Shown here one piece after another: positions 49,112 to 58,107 of a stretch of DNA of 64,000 bases (within the stretch, counting starts at the first letter, position 1; each line of letters begins with the position of its first letter). The position numbers and the translations under genes are program-made. Source of the DNA: Glutamicibacter sp002979865. Its GTDB lineage: Bacteria; Actinomycetota; Actinomycetes; Actinomycetales; Micrococcaceae. The stretch lies in assembly GCF_050030965.1 (NCBI RefSeq), contig NZ_CP188297.1, forward strand, positions 3,596,001 through 3,660,000. The letters are read 5' to 3'. The notes beneath the pieces are model-generated. The model was not told the DNA's origin. It saw only the letters and a program-made list of their open reading frames with translations, and did not search any database.

Positions 49112-49945
49112 TTAGCGTGGCGCGGAGCACAAATGCCAGAATGCAATTGCGCTAGCGGCACCAACATTCAGGGAATCCACTTCGCGGTACATAGGGATGA
49201 TCACGGTCCGGTCAACGGCGGCCAGAGCTTCATCGGTAACTCCCCTGCCTTCGTTGCCCAAGATCATGGCGACCTTCTGGCCAGACTTGATCTCTACTTC
49301 GTTTAGCGGGATCGCGTCCTCGGTCAGTTCCATGGCGAGCATCTCGTAGCCATGCCTCTTCAAGGTCTGGATGTCCTCTGGCCACGACAGCATGCGTACC
49401 CAAGGAAGGTCGAAGACCGTCCCCATTGAGACGCGGGCGCTGCGACGGTACCAGGGGTCCACGCATTTGGGGGTGAGCAGCACGGCGTCAACGCCGAGCC
49501 CTGAAGCCGAACGGATAATTGCGCCGAGGTTAGTATGGTCGGCGATGTCTTCCAAGATGGCAACGCGCGAACTGGCTTCAAGCACTTCGTCCAGATCCAG
49601 CGGTTCGGGACGATTCATCGCTGCCATGGCGCCGCGGTGCAAGTGGAAGCCGACCAGATCCTGGAGCTGCCGATCATCCCCAATGAAAATCGGCGCGTCC
49701 GGGAAACGGTTGAACTCCTCGGTTAGCTGGTCCAGATGCTTTTCGGCGAGCAAGAAGCTGCGCGGCACGTGTCCCGCGTTGATCGCACGCTGAACCACTT
49801 TGGTGCTCTCGGCAATGTAGAGGCCGTTTTCCACATCGCTACGCATACGCAGGTTCGCTTCGGAGAGCCGGAGGTACTCGTCGAGGCGGGAATCAGCCAG
49901 ATCCGCGACCGGCAGGATCCGTTCAGGGTTGAGAATTTCAACCAC
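49112..49945 (-). CDS. SpoU/TrmH-type RNA 2'-O-methyltransferase
   Basis: SpoU enzymes methylate a ribose 2'-OH in rRNA or tRNA with SAM. The three SPOUT motifs are present: DHTNLGAIIRSASGLGVDAVLL (motif 1, about 150-170), MILGNEGRGVTDEALAAVD (motif 2) and IPMYREVDSLNVGAASAIAFW (motif 3), with an N-terminal substrate-binding domain (about 1-100). 277 residues is normal. It starts three bases after the TauE stop. The exact target RNA is not clear from sequence. Confidence 0.9.
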   Translation of the reverse strand: MVEILNPERILPVADLADSRLDEYLRLSEANLRMRSDVENGLYIAESTKVVQRAINAGHVPRSFLLAEKHLDQLTEEFNRFPDAPIFIGDDRQLQDLVGFHLHRGAMAAMNRPEPLDLDEVLEASSRVAILEDIADHTNLGAIIRSASGLGVDAVLLTPKCVDPWYRRSARVSMGTVFDLPWVRMLSWPEDIQTLKRHGYEMLAMELTEDAIPLNEVEIKSGQKVAMILGNEGRGVTDEALAAVDRTVIIPMYREVDSLNVGAASAIAFWHLCSAPR

Positions 49946-49948
49946 GAG

Positions 49949-50746
49949 CTACACCAACTTGTAGAGCATGTTGCCCAGGGCAACCAGGCCCAGGATGACG
50001 ATGACCAGGCGCAGCAGCCCAGGCGAGAGCTTGCGGCCAATCTTGGCGCCGGCAAATCCGCCGATCAGCGAGCCGACAGCGATAAGCAGGACGACGAGCC
50101 AATTGATGCGTTCCGGCGCAATGATCAGGTACATCGCGGCCGCCACGAGATTCACGATCAGGGAGAGGATGACCTTGATTGCATTGGACTGCTGCAGGGA
50201 TGCTTGCAAGAACACGCCGAATACCGCCATCAGCAGGACTCCCTGCGCGGCGGTGAAGTAGCCGCCGTAGACACCGATGATGAACACCAGGATGTAGAGG
50301 ACCATTGGAATCTGGGCGCGATCTGCATCATCCGGGTCGGTGCCGCCGGAAGCGGCCTGCCGGGTCTTCGCCCACTTCGCAAGACGGGGCTGGAAGATCA
50401 CCAGCACCAGCGCGCAAACCAGCAGCACCGGCGCAACGATGCCGAAGACGGACTCCGGCAGGTTCAGGAGGAGCAAGGAACCGATCAACCCGCCGACCAG
50501 TGAAACCGGCACGAGTTTGAGCAGCGTCTTCTTGACGCTGGCAGCTTCTCGACGGTACCCCCAGGCACCGGAGAAGCCACCAGCAACCAGACCCATGGCG
50601 TTGGAGACGACGGCATTCACCGGAGCCATGCCCAACGCCACGAGAATGGGGAAAGTGACCAACGTGCCCGAACCGACGACGGTGTTGATAGTTCCGGCCC
50701 ACAGTCCGCCAATGAAGACCAGGGCTTCGCGCCAAAATTCGATCAC
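49949..50746 (-). CDS. TauE/SafE-type membrane transporter
   Basis: Eight hydrophobic helices are seen, with the family's first motif GLWAGTINTVVGSGTLVTFPILVALGM (about 13-38) and FSGAWGYRREA. The second repeat has IIGVYGGYFTAAQGVLLMAVFG. Such proteins export sulfite or other organosulfur anions. It is co-directional with the methyltransferase gene but their link is probably only positional. Confidence 0.9.
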   Translation of the reverse strand: MIEFWREALVFIGGLWAGTINTVVGSGTLVTFPILVALGMAPVNAVVSNAMGLVAGGFSGAWGYRREAASVKKTLLKLVPVSLVGGLIGSLLLLNLPESVFGIVAPVLLVCALVLVIFQPRLAKWAKTRQAASGGTDPDDADRAQIPMVLYILVFIIGVYGGYFTAAQGVLLMAVFGVFLQASLQQSNAIKVILSLIVNLVAAAMYLIIAPERINWLVVLLIAVGSLIGGFAGAKIGRKLSPGLLRLVIVILGLVALGNMLYKLV

Positions 50747-50774
50747 GTGGAATTTTCCCCTTTAGTTATTGCTG

Positions 50775-51560
50775 TTAGCTGCGTGCAAAAGCAGAGTAGC
50801 GTCCACCTTCACGGCGCAGGCTCAGCGGCATGCCGTAGGTTGCTTCCAGGTTCGCTTCGTTCAGCGTGGATTCGATCTCGCCGGCAGCGACAACTTCGCC
50901 GTTGCGCATCATCAAGATGTGGGTGAATCCCGCTGGCACCTCTTCAAGGTGGTGGGTTACCAGAACCAGGGCCGGGGCATCCTCGTCGGCTGCCAGTTCC
51001 GCCAGCTTGCCAACCAGGTCTTCGCGCCCGGCAAGGTCCAAGCCTGCTGCAGGCTCATCGAGGATCAGCAGTTCGGGATCGGTCATCAAGGCACGGGCGA
51101 TCAGCACGCGCTTGCGCTCGCCTTCGGAAAGCTTGCCGAAAGGCTGGTTCATGAAGGTGGACATGCCCCAGTTGTGCAGCAGATGGAAAGCACGGCGCTC
51201 ATCGAGCTTCTCGTACTTCTCGCGCCAGCGACCGGTCATGCCGTAAGCCGCGGTGAGTACTACGTTAAGCGCGGTTTCGTTGGCTGGAATGGAGTTGGCA
51301 ACCAGGGCTGAGCTCAGGCCGATCAACGGACGCAGATCGAAGACCGACACCTTGCCCAAACGTTCGCCAAGGATATCCGCGGTACCGCGGGTTGGGTGCA
51401 GCCGGGTGGCCGCAATGTTCATCAAGGTCGACTTGCCGGCGCCATTGGGGCCGATCACAATCCACCGCTGTCCTTCTTTGACTTCCCAGGACACGTCCTT
51501 GAGTAGGTCTTTTCGCCCGCGTACAACGCTGACATCTTTGAAAGTTAGCACTTCGCTCAT
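50775..51560 (-). CDS. ABC ATPase, stand-alone cytoplasmic type
   Basis: Walker A GPNGAGKST (about 34), signature KLSEGERKRVLIARAL and Walker B LLILDEPAAGLD are clear. The H-loop LVTHHLEEVPAGFTHILMMRNGEV and the 'W…VIGPNGAGK' opening resemble ModF/PhnC-like or Mtb Rv-type stand-alone ATPases. No permease is adjacent. The start is taken at MSEVLTF. Its partner or substrate is not evident. Confidence 0.85.
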   Translation of the reverse strand: MSEVLTFKDVSVVRGRKDLLKDVSWEVKEGQRWIVIGPNGAGKSTLMNIAATRLHPTRGTADILGERLGKVSVFDLRPLIGLSSALVANSIPANETALNVVLTAAYGMTGRWREKYEKLDERRAFHLLHNWGMSTFMNQPFGKLSEGERKRVLIARALMTDPELLILDEPAAGLDLAGREDLVGKLAELAADEDAPALVLVTHHLEEVPAGFTHILMMRNGEVVAAGEIESTLNEANLEATYGMPLSLRREGGRYSAFARS

Positions 51561-51632
51561 GGTATTCAAGATTAGACTTTTCGCCCCTGTTTCACTAATT
51601 GGAAATGCCGGACGGGGCCTGAGATCGCCGGA

Positions 51633-51662
51633 TTGACCTGTATTGCGTCCAACGGCAATACT
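51633..51662 (+). promoter_or_regulatory. Candidate serB promoter
   Basis: TTGACC (51633-51638) and AATACT (51657-51662) with 18-base spacing precede serB's start by about 70 bases. Confidence 0.5.
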
Positions 51663-51733
51663 AGTTCGCTCCCCTGGGCCTGGTCAGCAGCTTCTGCGCC
51701 AACACGTCATGTTTGGTCGTAAACACCGAAGCA

Positions 51734-52669
51734 ATGAAAAATGGTTGCATGGCTTCATCATTGGTTTTCGCATCCCGCCCCGCTTTCTCCCGCACAGACT
51801 TCAACGCTGTATTGCAGCAAGCGGCCGCCGCCGGGCTCATTCCCGCCGCGGACGAGAGTCAGATCAAAGCCAGCGAAGAGCGGCTGGTCGCCAAGTTTCG
51901 CCTTGAACAGGCCGATCAGGCGAAGCTGCAGCAGGCCGCTGCGGCATTCGTCGATGCGCAGGTCGCCGACGGCGCACTGGAATACGCGGACATGTGCGTA
52001 GCGGTGGTACCGGCCGAACTCGTCGATGCTCCGCAGCTGCTCTTGCTGATGGATGTCGATTCCACCTTGATCAAGCAGGAAGTCATCGAACTGCTCGCCG
52101 CTCACGCTGGACGGGAAGAAGAAGTGGCTGCGGTGACCGAAGCCGCGATGCGCGGTGAACTGGATTTCGCCCAGTCCTTGATCCAGCGCGTAGCTACCTT
52201 GAAGGATCTGCCAGATACTGTCCTTGCCGAGGTAGGCCAGCGCATTGTCCTCTCGGACGGCGCCGAAGCCCTGGTCAAGCGGTTCCACGCTGCTGGGCAC
52301 AAGGTCGGGGTAGTTTCCGGCGGGTTCCAGCAGATCCTGGATCCGTTGGCTGCCCATCTGGGCCTGGACCATGCGCTGGCTAACACCTTGGGCATTTCCG
52401 AGGGAATTCTTGACGGAACCGTTCACGGCCAGATCGTCGATCGCGGCATAAAGGAAACGATGCTGCGCGCCTGGGCCGAGGAACATCACATCCCGATGAC
52501 GGCAACCGTCGCCGCCGGTGATGGCGCCAATGATCTGGCCATGGTTGCTGCCGCGGGTTTGGGCGTGGCTTTCAATGCGAAGCCTGCCCTGCGCGATGAG
52601 GCGGACGTGCGCCTGGACTTCTCGCGCCTGGACGTCATCGCCGACCTAGTACTCAATGATTTGGCTTAG
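51734..52669 (+). CDS. serB: Phosphoserine phosphatase
   Basis: SerB makes L-serine from phosphoserine. The HAD motifs are present: LLMDVDSTLIKQEVIELLA (Asp nucleophile D107 and D109), VVSGGFQQILDPLAAHLG (motif II Ser) and ATVAAGDGANDLAMVAAAGLGVAFNAKPALR (motifs III-IV). An N-terminal part of about 80 residues is helical. The start is the ATG at 51734; GTC codons upstream make a longer start less likely. A sigma-70-like promoter precedes it. Confidence 0.93.
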   Translation: MKNGCMASSLVFASRPAFSRTDFNAVLQQAAAAGLIPAADESQIKASEERLVAKFRLEQADQAKLQQAAAAFVDAQVADGALEYADMCVAVVPAELVDAPQLLLLMDVDSTLIKQEVIELLAAHAGREEEVAAVTEAAMRGELDFAQSLIQRVATLKDLPDTVLAEVGQRIVLSDGAEALVKRFHAAGHKVGVVSGGFQQILDPLAAHLGLDHALANTLGISEGILDGTVHGQIVDRGIKETMLRAWAEEHHIPMTATVAAGDGANDLAMVAAAGLGVAFNAKPALRDEADVRLDFSRLDVIADLVLNDLA

Positions 52670-52751
52670 CGGAATCCAACAACTGCATAACAATTCTGCC
52701 GATAGCGGCTTTCGGTAACTTGATCGGTTGTTCCAGCGGTTAGTATTTCTA

Positions 52752-52780
52752 TTGACGCGTTTAACGGCTGGCGGAATAAG
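52752..52780 (+). promoter_or_regulatory. Candidate promoter for the VanW gene
   Basis: TTGACG (52752-52757) and AATAAG (52775-52780) are spaced 17 bases and lie about 50 bases before the GTG at 52831. Confidence 0.5.
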
Positions 52781-52830
52781 TCCTAGCCGCGCGCGTAGCC
52801 CCTATCGCTTTCGAAAGAGCTACCAGACCA

Positions 52831-54579
52831 GTGCAGACCCCCTCCCCGGACAGTTCCTCAACTACGCCTACGCACTCCGCACAAGACAAGAAGAAGCCGA
52901 AGAGCAAGGCCAAGCCTTGGATCATTACCGGTTCTTGTGTTGCAGCCGTAGCCGCAGCATATTTCGGCGGAGCCGCCTATGTCAGTTCCCAGGTTCCAGC
53001 CAACGCGTCAATTGCGGGCGTGAACATCGGATCCATGAACAAGGACCAGGCTCGCGCCGAATTGGAACGCGAGGTACTCCCCTTGGCTGAAAAGCCAATG
53101 GATGTCACCGTCAACGGTGAAAAGTACACCCTGGATCCGGCCAAGGCCGGCCTGGAACTGAACGTTGATGAAACCATCAACGAACTGACTTCCTACGAAA
53201 TCAACCCGGCCAAGCTCTACGAGCGGCTCACCGGCGAATTCCACGTCACCCCAGCGGTCGACGTAGATCAGGAAAAACTGGGCGCGCAGCTTGAAGCGCT
53301 GGCCAAGAAGGCCAATGCCGAGGTCGCCGAAGGAACTATCGACTTCAAGGATGGCACCTCGAAGCTGACCAAGCCCGTTGACGGCGTAGCGCTGAAGACC
53401 GAAGAAGCCGCCACACTGATCAGCGAGGAATGGGAAATTGCCGGCGCGGCGATCGACCTTCCTGCCGAAGTCAGCAAGCCGGCGATCTCTGCCGACGCCC
53501 TGCAGGCGTTCTACGACAAGGACGTCAAGGCGCTGCTGAAGGACGAGGTCATCCTGGCATCGGATGACAAGAAGGCGTCCATCTCGGCCGCGTCTATTGC
53601 CGCGGCGGCAAAGTACGCGCCCAAGGATGGCGCCCCAGCGATCGCATTGGATGACGAGAAGCTCTACAAGGCTGCGACGAAGAATTCAGATCTTTCCAGC
53701 ACTGCCAAGGATGCGCAGATCGTCTTGAAGGACGGCAAGCCGTCCATCATCAAGTCCTCCAAGGGCATCTCGCTGGAGACCAAGGGCCTGGGCGCCAAGG
53801 TCCTGGCCGCCACCGCTGCCAAGAACCGCACTGCCGAAGTTGAGATGACCGAGAAGGAAGCCGACTTCACCACCGCAGATGCGAAGAAGCTCGGCATCAA
53901 GGAACCGATCGTCACCTTCTCCACTCCCTACCCGGCTTCCGATACCGTACGCACCAAGAACCTGCATGCCGGTTCGGCGCGCGTCAACGGCGATATCATC
54001 AAGCCCGGCGAACGCTTCTCGCTGCTGCAGGCCTTGGGCCCGATCACCGTGGCCAACGGCTACTACAGCTCCGGGGTCGTGGAAAGCGGCTTCAGCACCG
54101 AAGCCGTAGGCGGCGGACTCTCGCAGATCTCCACCCAGATGTACAACGTCGGCTTCCTGGCCGGATACGACGACATCACCCACAAGCCGCATTCTCGCTG
54201 GTTCGAGCGCTACCCCGCGGGACGCGAAGCCACCTTGTGGGAAGGCCAGATCGACATGATCTGGGAGAACAACACCCCCTACGGCGTGATGATCCAGGCC
54301 TGGGTTTCGGGCGACAAGGTCAATACCCGCCTGTGGTCCACCAAGTACTGGGATGTCTCGCAGAAGAGCTCGGGCAAGTACAACCAGACCAACCCCGAAA
54401 CCAAGTACAACCCGGCCGAAAAGTGCGTCTCGGAATCTGGTGGCAAGAAGGGCTTCAGCATCGATATCACCCGCTACCGGGAAGCCTTCGATGGATCCAA
54501 GAAGCTGCCAGCTGAAACCAAGAGCTGGACCTACAGCCCATGGCACAAGATCGTCTGCGGCGACAAGCCCAAGGACTGA
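52831..54579 (+). CDS. VanW-family cell-wall protein with PG-binding-like repeats
   Basis: The 582-residue protein has a cytoplasmic Lys/Ser/Pro tail, one membrane helix (residues 31-50, IITGSCVAAVAAAYFGGAAYV), then an outer part. Two PG_binding_4-like repeats follow (about 65-240 and 255-360), then a VanW domain (LHAGSARVNGDIIKPGERFSLLQALGPITVANGYYSSGVVESGFSTEAVGGGLSQISTQMYNVGF, about 375-440). It is probably attached to the wall and may bind or shape peptidoglycan. It is in the same direction as serB but separated by about 160 bases. Confidence 0.9.
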   Translation: MQTPSPDSSSTTPTHSAQDKKKPKSKAKPWIITGSCVAAVAAAYFGGAAYVSSQVPANASIAGVNIGSMNKDQARAELEREVLPLAEKPMDVTVNGEKYTLDPAKAGLELNVDETINELTSYEINPAKLYERLTGEFHVTPAVDVDQEKLGAQLEALAKKANAEVAEGTIDFKDGTSKLTKPVDGVALKTEEAATLISEEWEIAGAAIDLPAEVSKPAISADALQAFYDKDVKALLKDEVILASDDKKASISAASIAAAAKYAPKDGAPAIALDDEKLYKAATKNSDLSSTAKDAQIVLKDGKPSIIKSSKGISLETKGLGAKVLAATAAKNRTAEVEMTEKEADFTTADAKKLGIKEPIVTFSTPYPASDTVRTKNLHAGSARVNGDIIKPGERFSLLQALGPITVANGYYSSGVVESGFSTEAVGGGLSQISTQMYNVGFLAGYDDITHKPHSRWFERYPAGREATLWEGQIDMIWENNTPYGVMIQAWVSGDKVNTRLWSTKYWDVSQKSSGKYNQTNPETKYNPAEKCVSESGGKKGFSIDITRYREAFDGSKKLPAETKSWTYSPWHKIVCGDKPKD

Positions 54580-54582
54580 TCC

Positions 54583-54633
54583 AAGCGAAATCGCCGGGCG
54601 CCTCCCTTTCGGAGGTGCCCGGCGATTTCGCTT
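54583..54633. terminator. Terminator after the VanW gene
   Basis: AAGCGAAATCGCCGGGC-G-CCTCC (54583-54605) pairs with GGAGG-T-GCCCGGCGATTTCGCTT (54611-54633) with one mismatch in 23, loop CTTTC. Confidence 0.9.
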
Positions 54634-54664
54634 AACCCTGCGCATTTTGCCCCAGGCACGGAAA

Positions 54665-54707
54665 AGCTGGCGGTCGGAACCCCTGCACGGGGTAACTGCC
54701 GCCAGCT
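54665..54707 (-). terminator. Terminator after the SDR gene
   Basis: AGCTGGCGG (54665-54673) pairs with CCGCCAGCT (54699-54707), with inner ACCCC/GGGGT. It lies just beyond the stop at 54729 of the leftward SDR operon. Confidence 0.6.
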
Positions 54708-54728
54708 GATGCGCGCTGCTGCGGGGGC

Positions 54729-55478
54729 TTACTTGCCCGACTGCTCCAGGAAGTCGCCTGCGCCGCCAACCAGCTCGGTGTGGCCGGTCTCGACGTCGGC
54801 GAAGACCATCTTGGCTACCTCGGCGCCGAACTCCTCGACGGAGTACAGCTTGCCGGCAGCTTCGCGGCGGGCGTCGATAGCACCTGGCTCCATGCGGTTG
54901 AGCAGGGTTGCGGTGATGGTGCCTTCGATCATGTCACCGGAGACCACCACGAAGGTGATGTTCTTCTCGGCCAGCTTCGGGATCATTTCACGCAGTGCAT
55001 CTTCGCCGGCGCGCTTCGACTTGGCCACAGCGTCGTAGGCATCCATGGTGGTTACTTCGTTGATGAAGTGCGCCTGGTGGCTGGTAACGAAGACCACGCG
55101 GCCGCCCTCGCTCAGCTGGGGCAGCGCGGCTTCCAGCATGGCCACCTGCGCGTCGCGGTTCAGGCGCAGCGCATAGTTTTCGCCCATGGAGGTTTCCATG
55201 CCGCCCGAAGCGTTGAGCACGACGACATCCAGCGAGCCGAAGTTCTCAACAGCCGCGTCAACCAGAGCCTGCGGACCCTCAACGGTGGTCAGGTCGGCGC
55301 CCACGGCAACGGCCTTGCCGCCCTTTTCTTCAATAGCGGCAACAATCTTGTTGGCGCGCGGGGCCTTGGCGCGGTAGTTGACCACTACGCCAACGCCCTG
55401 CTCGGCCAGCAGCTGCGCGGTCACCGCACCGATGCCGCGCGAGGAACCGGTTACAACGGCACCTTTGAATTCACTCAT
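54729..55478 (-). CDS. Atypical short-chain dehydrogenase/reductase
   Basis: The SDR opening is VVTGSSRGIGAVTAQLLAEQGV (residues 8-29) with NAD(P) loop TGxxxGIG and the NAS version of NAG (LNASGGME). The usual Tyr-x3-Lys is absent: after VTSHQAHFINEVTTMDAYDAVAKSK the Tyr is followed by Lys at +5 and +7. It forms a pair with the upstream FabG-like gene, with 35 bases between them. It may act as a partner enoyl-type reductase or have lost the usual chemistry. Confidence 0.85.
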   Translation of the reverse strand: MSEFKGAVVTGSSRGIGAVTAQLLAEQGVGVVVNYRAKAPRANKIVAAIEEKGGKAVAVGADLTTVEGPQALVDAAVENFGSLDVVVLNASGGMETSMGENYALRLNRDAQVAMLEAALPQLSEGGRVVFVTSHQAHFINEVTTMDAYDAVAKSKRAGEDALREMIPKLAEKNITFVVVSGDMIEGTITATLLNRMEPGAIDARREAAGKLYSVEEFGAEVAKMVFADVETGHTELVGGAGDFLEQSGK

Positions 55479-55512
55479 GGTGGTACTCCTTTGGATTTCT
55501 TGCTTAAATCTT

Positions 55513-56235
55513 CTAGTGGCCCATGCCCAGGCCGCCATCAACCGGGATCACGGCACCGGAGATGTAGCCTGCTTCGTCGCTGGCGATCCAGCGGACCACG
55601 TTGGCAACCTCTTCAGGCTCAGCAAAGCGGTTGGCCGGGATGCTGGAGAGGTATTCCTTCTGGGTGTCCTCTGGCAGAACAGCGGTCATCTCGGTGTTGA
55701 TGAAGCCCGGAGCCACAACGTTGGCGGTGATGCCGCGTGAGCCCAGTTCACGGGTCAGCGAGCGGGCGATGCCCACCAGGCCGGCCTTGGACGCCGCGTA
55801 GTTGATCTGCCCTGGCGAGCCGTAAAGGCCGACGACCGAGGAAATCAGCACGACACGGCCGCGCTTGAGCCGGATCATGCCCTTGGACGCGCGCTTGATC
55901 ACGCGGAAGGCGCCGGTGAGGTTGGTGTCGATCACCGAGGTGAAGTCGTCTTCGCTCATGCGCAGCAGCAGGGTGTCCTTGGTGACCCCCGCATTGGCGA
56001 CGAGGACTTCTACCGGACCGTGGGCCGCTTCAACTTCCTTGAAGGCCGCGTCGATCGATTCGCCGTCGGTGACATCGGCCTTGACGCCGAGCAGTCCGGC
56101 GGGAACCTCGCCGCTGCGGTAGGTAATGGCCACTTTGTCGCCGTTGGCTTCGAATGCGCGCGCAATAGCAAGTCCGATGCCGCGGTTGCCGCCGGTCACG
56201 AGGACACTGCGGCCAGTGGTTGGTTCCGTAGTCAA
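55513..56235 (-). CDS. fabG: 3-oxoacyl-[ACP] reductase (FabG type)
   Basis: FabG reduces 3-oxoacyl-ACP in fatty-acid synthesis. Motifs: VLVTGGNRGIGLAIARAFEANG (about 11-32), VANAGVTKD, and catalytic LISSVVGLYGSPGQINYAASKAGLVG (Ser…Tyr-x3-Lys). C-terminal VRWIASDEAGYISGAVIPVDGGLGMG is usual. I use the TTG at 56235 (GGAGA seven bases upstream). It is close to the FabG1/MabA form and heads a two-gene leftward operon with the SDR gene. Confidence 0.93.
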   Translation of the reverse strand: MTTEPTTGRSVLVTGGNRGIGLAIARAFEANGDKVAITYRSGEVPAGLLGVKADVTDGESIDAAFKEVEAAHGPVEVLVANAGVTKDTLLLRMSEDDFTSVIDTNLTGAFRVIKRASKGMIRLKRGRVVLISSVVGLYGSPGQINYAASKAGLVGIARSLTRELGSRGITANVVAPGFINTEMTAVLPEDTQKEYLSSIPANRFAEPEEVANVVRWIASDEAGYISGAVIPVDGGLGMGH

Positions 56236-56452
56236 TGTATTTCTCCGTTCATGCGCTCGCTGTCCTGGCATGGTAAATCTCTCCAAGGGCCAGCCGAAAA
56301 GCGCACTTTGCCTAGTTAAGTAGCTACTCCGTGAACAATCCTATTAGTTACTACCCAGTTTTACCGCTTCGACAGCGCGTAGAAATTACACTCTTCGTGC
56401 CGCAGGTGAGACAATGGGAGCAGATCCCGTACTGCGAAGCGAAGTCTTTTAC

Positions 56453-56875
56453 ATGTCCCCACAGCCCACGAATCACGGTTCCAGCCAACCGGAAGTTCAC
56501 CGCATTACCGAAGCGCGCGAGTCCCATACCACCGAGCGCGATTCACGTGTGCGCAAATACACGATTTCCATGACCGTGCGCCTGATCTGCTTCGTTCTCG
56601 CTTTCTTCTTCGATGGCTGGCTGCGCTGGGTCTTGCTCGCGGGCGCAATTATCCTTCCCTATATCGCAGTGGTGATCGCCAACGGCGGTGCGGATCTGAC
56701 CAAACGCGAACCGCCCGCCGAGTTCTACAAGGCTCCCGGCGCCGAGGCTATCGCCGCACCGGACGAAACCGCGCCGGCCGCGCAGCAGGCACCGGAACCA
56801 GAAGTGATCGACGGAAGCTTCGCCGAAGAAGCTGAACCGGTGCAACAGCCAACAACTGCTCCCAAGGAGGACTAG
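56453..56875 (+). CDS. DUF3099 membrane protein
   Basis: DUF3099 proteins are small membrane proteins of actinobacteria with unknown role. Residues 45-90 hold two helices (YTISMTVRLICFVLAFFFDGWLRWVLLAGAIILPYIAVVIAN), as in the family, and the C-terminus is a Pro/Ala/Glu-rich tail. I use the ATG at 56453. It overlaps the next gene by one base, forming an operon with the zinc-motif protein and SURF1. Confidence 0.88.
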   Translation: MSPQPTNHGSSQPEVHRITEARESHTTERDSRVRKYTISMTVRLICFVLAFFFDGWLRWVLLAGAIILPYIAVVIANGGADLTKREPPAEFYKAPGAEAIAAPDETAPAAQQAPEPEVIDGSFAEEAEPVQQPTTAPKED

Positions 56876-57120
56876 TGGATCTGCTAGGTTCGCTCGGCGG
56901 CTCCCCTGCCGCCGCCGAAATCCAGTGCTCGCGAAAGGGCTGCCGCAACGCCGCCAGCCACCAGCTGCTGTGGAATAATCCGAAGATCCACACCCCGGAC
57001 CGGCGCAAAATCTGGCTGGCCTGCGAAGAGCACCGCGACTGGCTCGAAACGTATCTGAAGGAACGCCTGCTCTACAAGGAAACGCTGCCGATGCCGGGCA
57101 ATGAAGGAGAAAGCAAGTAG
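56875..57120 (+). CDS. 81-aa Cys-containing protein in the SURF1 operon
   Basis: The GTG at 56875 follows the DUF3099 gene's AAGGAGG. Residues 17-23 hold C-x5-C (CSRKGC) and residues 48-53 hold C-x2-H (CEEH), which could bind a metal together. It is conserved in related genomes, as far as I remember, but unnamed. It abuts SURF1 with no gap, suggesting a role with cytochrome oxidase assembly; this is only context. Confidence 0.75.
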   Translation: MDLLGSLGGSPAAAEIQCSRKGCRNAASHQLLWNNPKIHTPDRRKIWLACEEHRDWLETYLKERLLYKETLPMPGNEGESK

Positions 57121-58029
57121 ATGTATCGTTTTCTGGCCAGTACCCGGTGGGTCGGCTGGCTCATTCTGGTGGCGATCTTCGCCGCCGCCTGCATTGGCTT
57201 GGGCAATTGGCAAGCCGACCGCCGTGCCGAAGTCCTCGAGGGCATCGAACGGGTCAACCGCAACTACTTCGCAGAGCCGGTCACCGGCACGCAGGCCCTG
57301 GAGAATTTCCAGGACCTGGACGAGGACAAGACCTGGATGACCGCGCAGCTCACCGGCCAATATCTGCCCGCGGATACCATAATCGTGCGCAACCGCATCA
57401 AGGCCGGCAGCCCCGGCTACGAGGTGCTGGTGCCGTTCAGGACCAACGAGGGCGGAACTGTCGTCGTGAACCGCGGCTACCTGCCGATCGGCAACCAGGA
57501 AGACGGCCACCCGGACGCGGTTCCAGCGCCGCCTGCCGGAGAAGTCACCGTGGATGTGCGCTTGAAACCATCGGAAATCCGCTTGGACCGCGGCGCCCCG
57601 GAGGGCCAATTGGCTTCGATCCAGCTCGAAGACTACGCCAAGCTCCTGGACTACGAGATCGCCCAGGGCGCCTACGGCCTGATGTATGAAGAGGATCCGG
57701 CCCCGGCCACTGCGCCACTGCAGCTGGACGCTCCGGATATGGATGAAGGTCCGCATCTTTCCTACGAGATCCAGTGGTACATCTTTGGCGTGCTGGCCTT
57801 CATCGGCTTCTGGTATGCCGCTCGCCAGCAGAAGAAGCTGAACGCCGAGGATGCCGCCGAGCAAGCCGAAGCCGAGGCGCTGGGCCTGGACGAGCCGCTG
57901 CACAAGGTGCGCAAGATTCGCGCCAAGCCGGATAAGAAGTTCCGCCGTGACGGCACGCCGACCGATGAAGCCATCGAGGATGCGTTGCTCGACCAGGCCG
58001 ACCACACGCCAGGGGGCCTCCCGAAGTAG
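57121..58029 (+). CDS. SURF1-family protein (cytochrome c oxidase assembly)
   Basis: SURF1 helps assemble heme-copper oxidase. The first helix (WVGWLILVAIFAAACIGLGNWQADR, residues 10-34) carries the family start, followed by an outer part with GSPGYEVLVPFRTNEGGTVVVNRGYLPIGNQED (about 98-130), and a second helix (EIQWYIFGVLAFIGFWYAARQQK). The C-terminal 60 residues are a charged extension common in actinobacteria. Confidence 0.92.
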   Translation: MYRFLASTRWVGWLILVAIFAAACIGLGNWQADRRAEVLEGIERVNRNYFAEPVTGTQALENFQDLDEDKTWMTAQLTGQYLPADTIIVRNRIKAGSPGYEVLVPFRTNEGGTVVVNRGYLPIGNQEDGHPDAVPAPPAGEVTVDVRLKPSEIRLDRGAPEGQLASIQLEDYAKLLDYEIAQGAYGLMYEEDPAPATAPLQLDAPDMDEGPHLSYEIQWYIFGVLAFIGFWYAARQQKKLNAEDAAEQAEAEALGLDEPLHKVRKIRAKPDKKFRRDGTPTDEAIEDALLDQADHTPGGLPK

Positions 58030-58044
58030 CTGCGGGAAACAAGG

Positions 58045-58086
58045 GAACCGCGCGGCAGCTGGAATATTCCAGTTGCCGCGCGGTTC
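58045..58086. terminator. Terminator between SURF1 and the lipoprotein gene
   Basis: GAACCGCGCGGCA-G-CTGGAA (58045-58064) pairs with TTCCAG-T-TGCCGCGCGGTTC (58067-58086), one mismatch in 20; it separates convergent genes. Confidence 0.85.
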
Positions 58087-58107
58087 TCTGCTTAATGCAG
58101 TTTTCTT

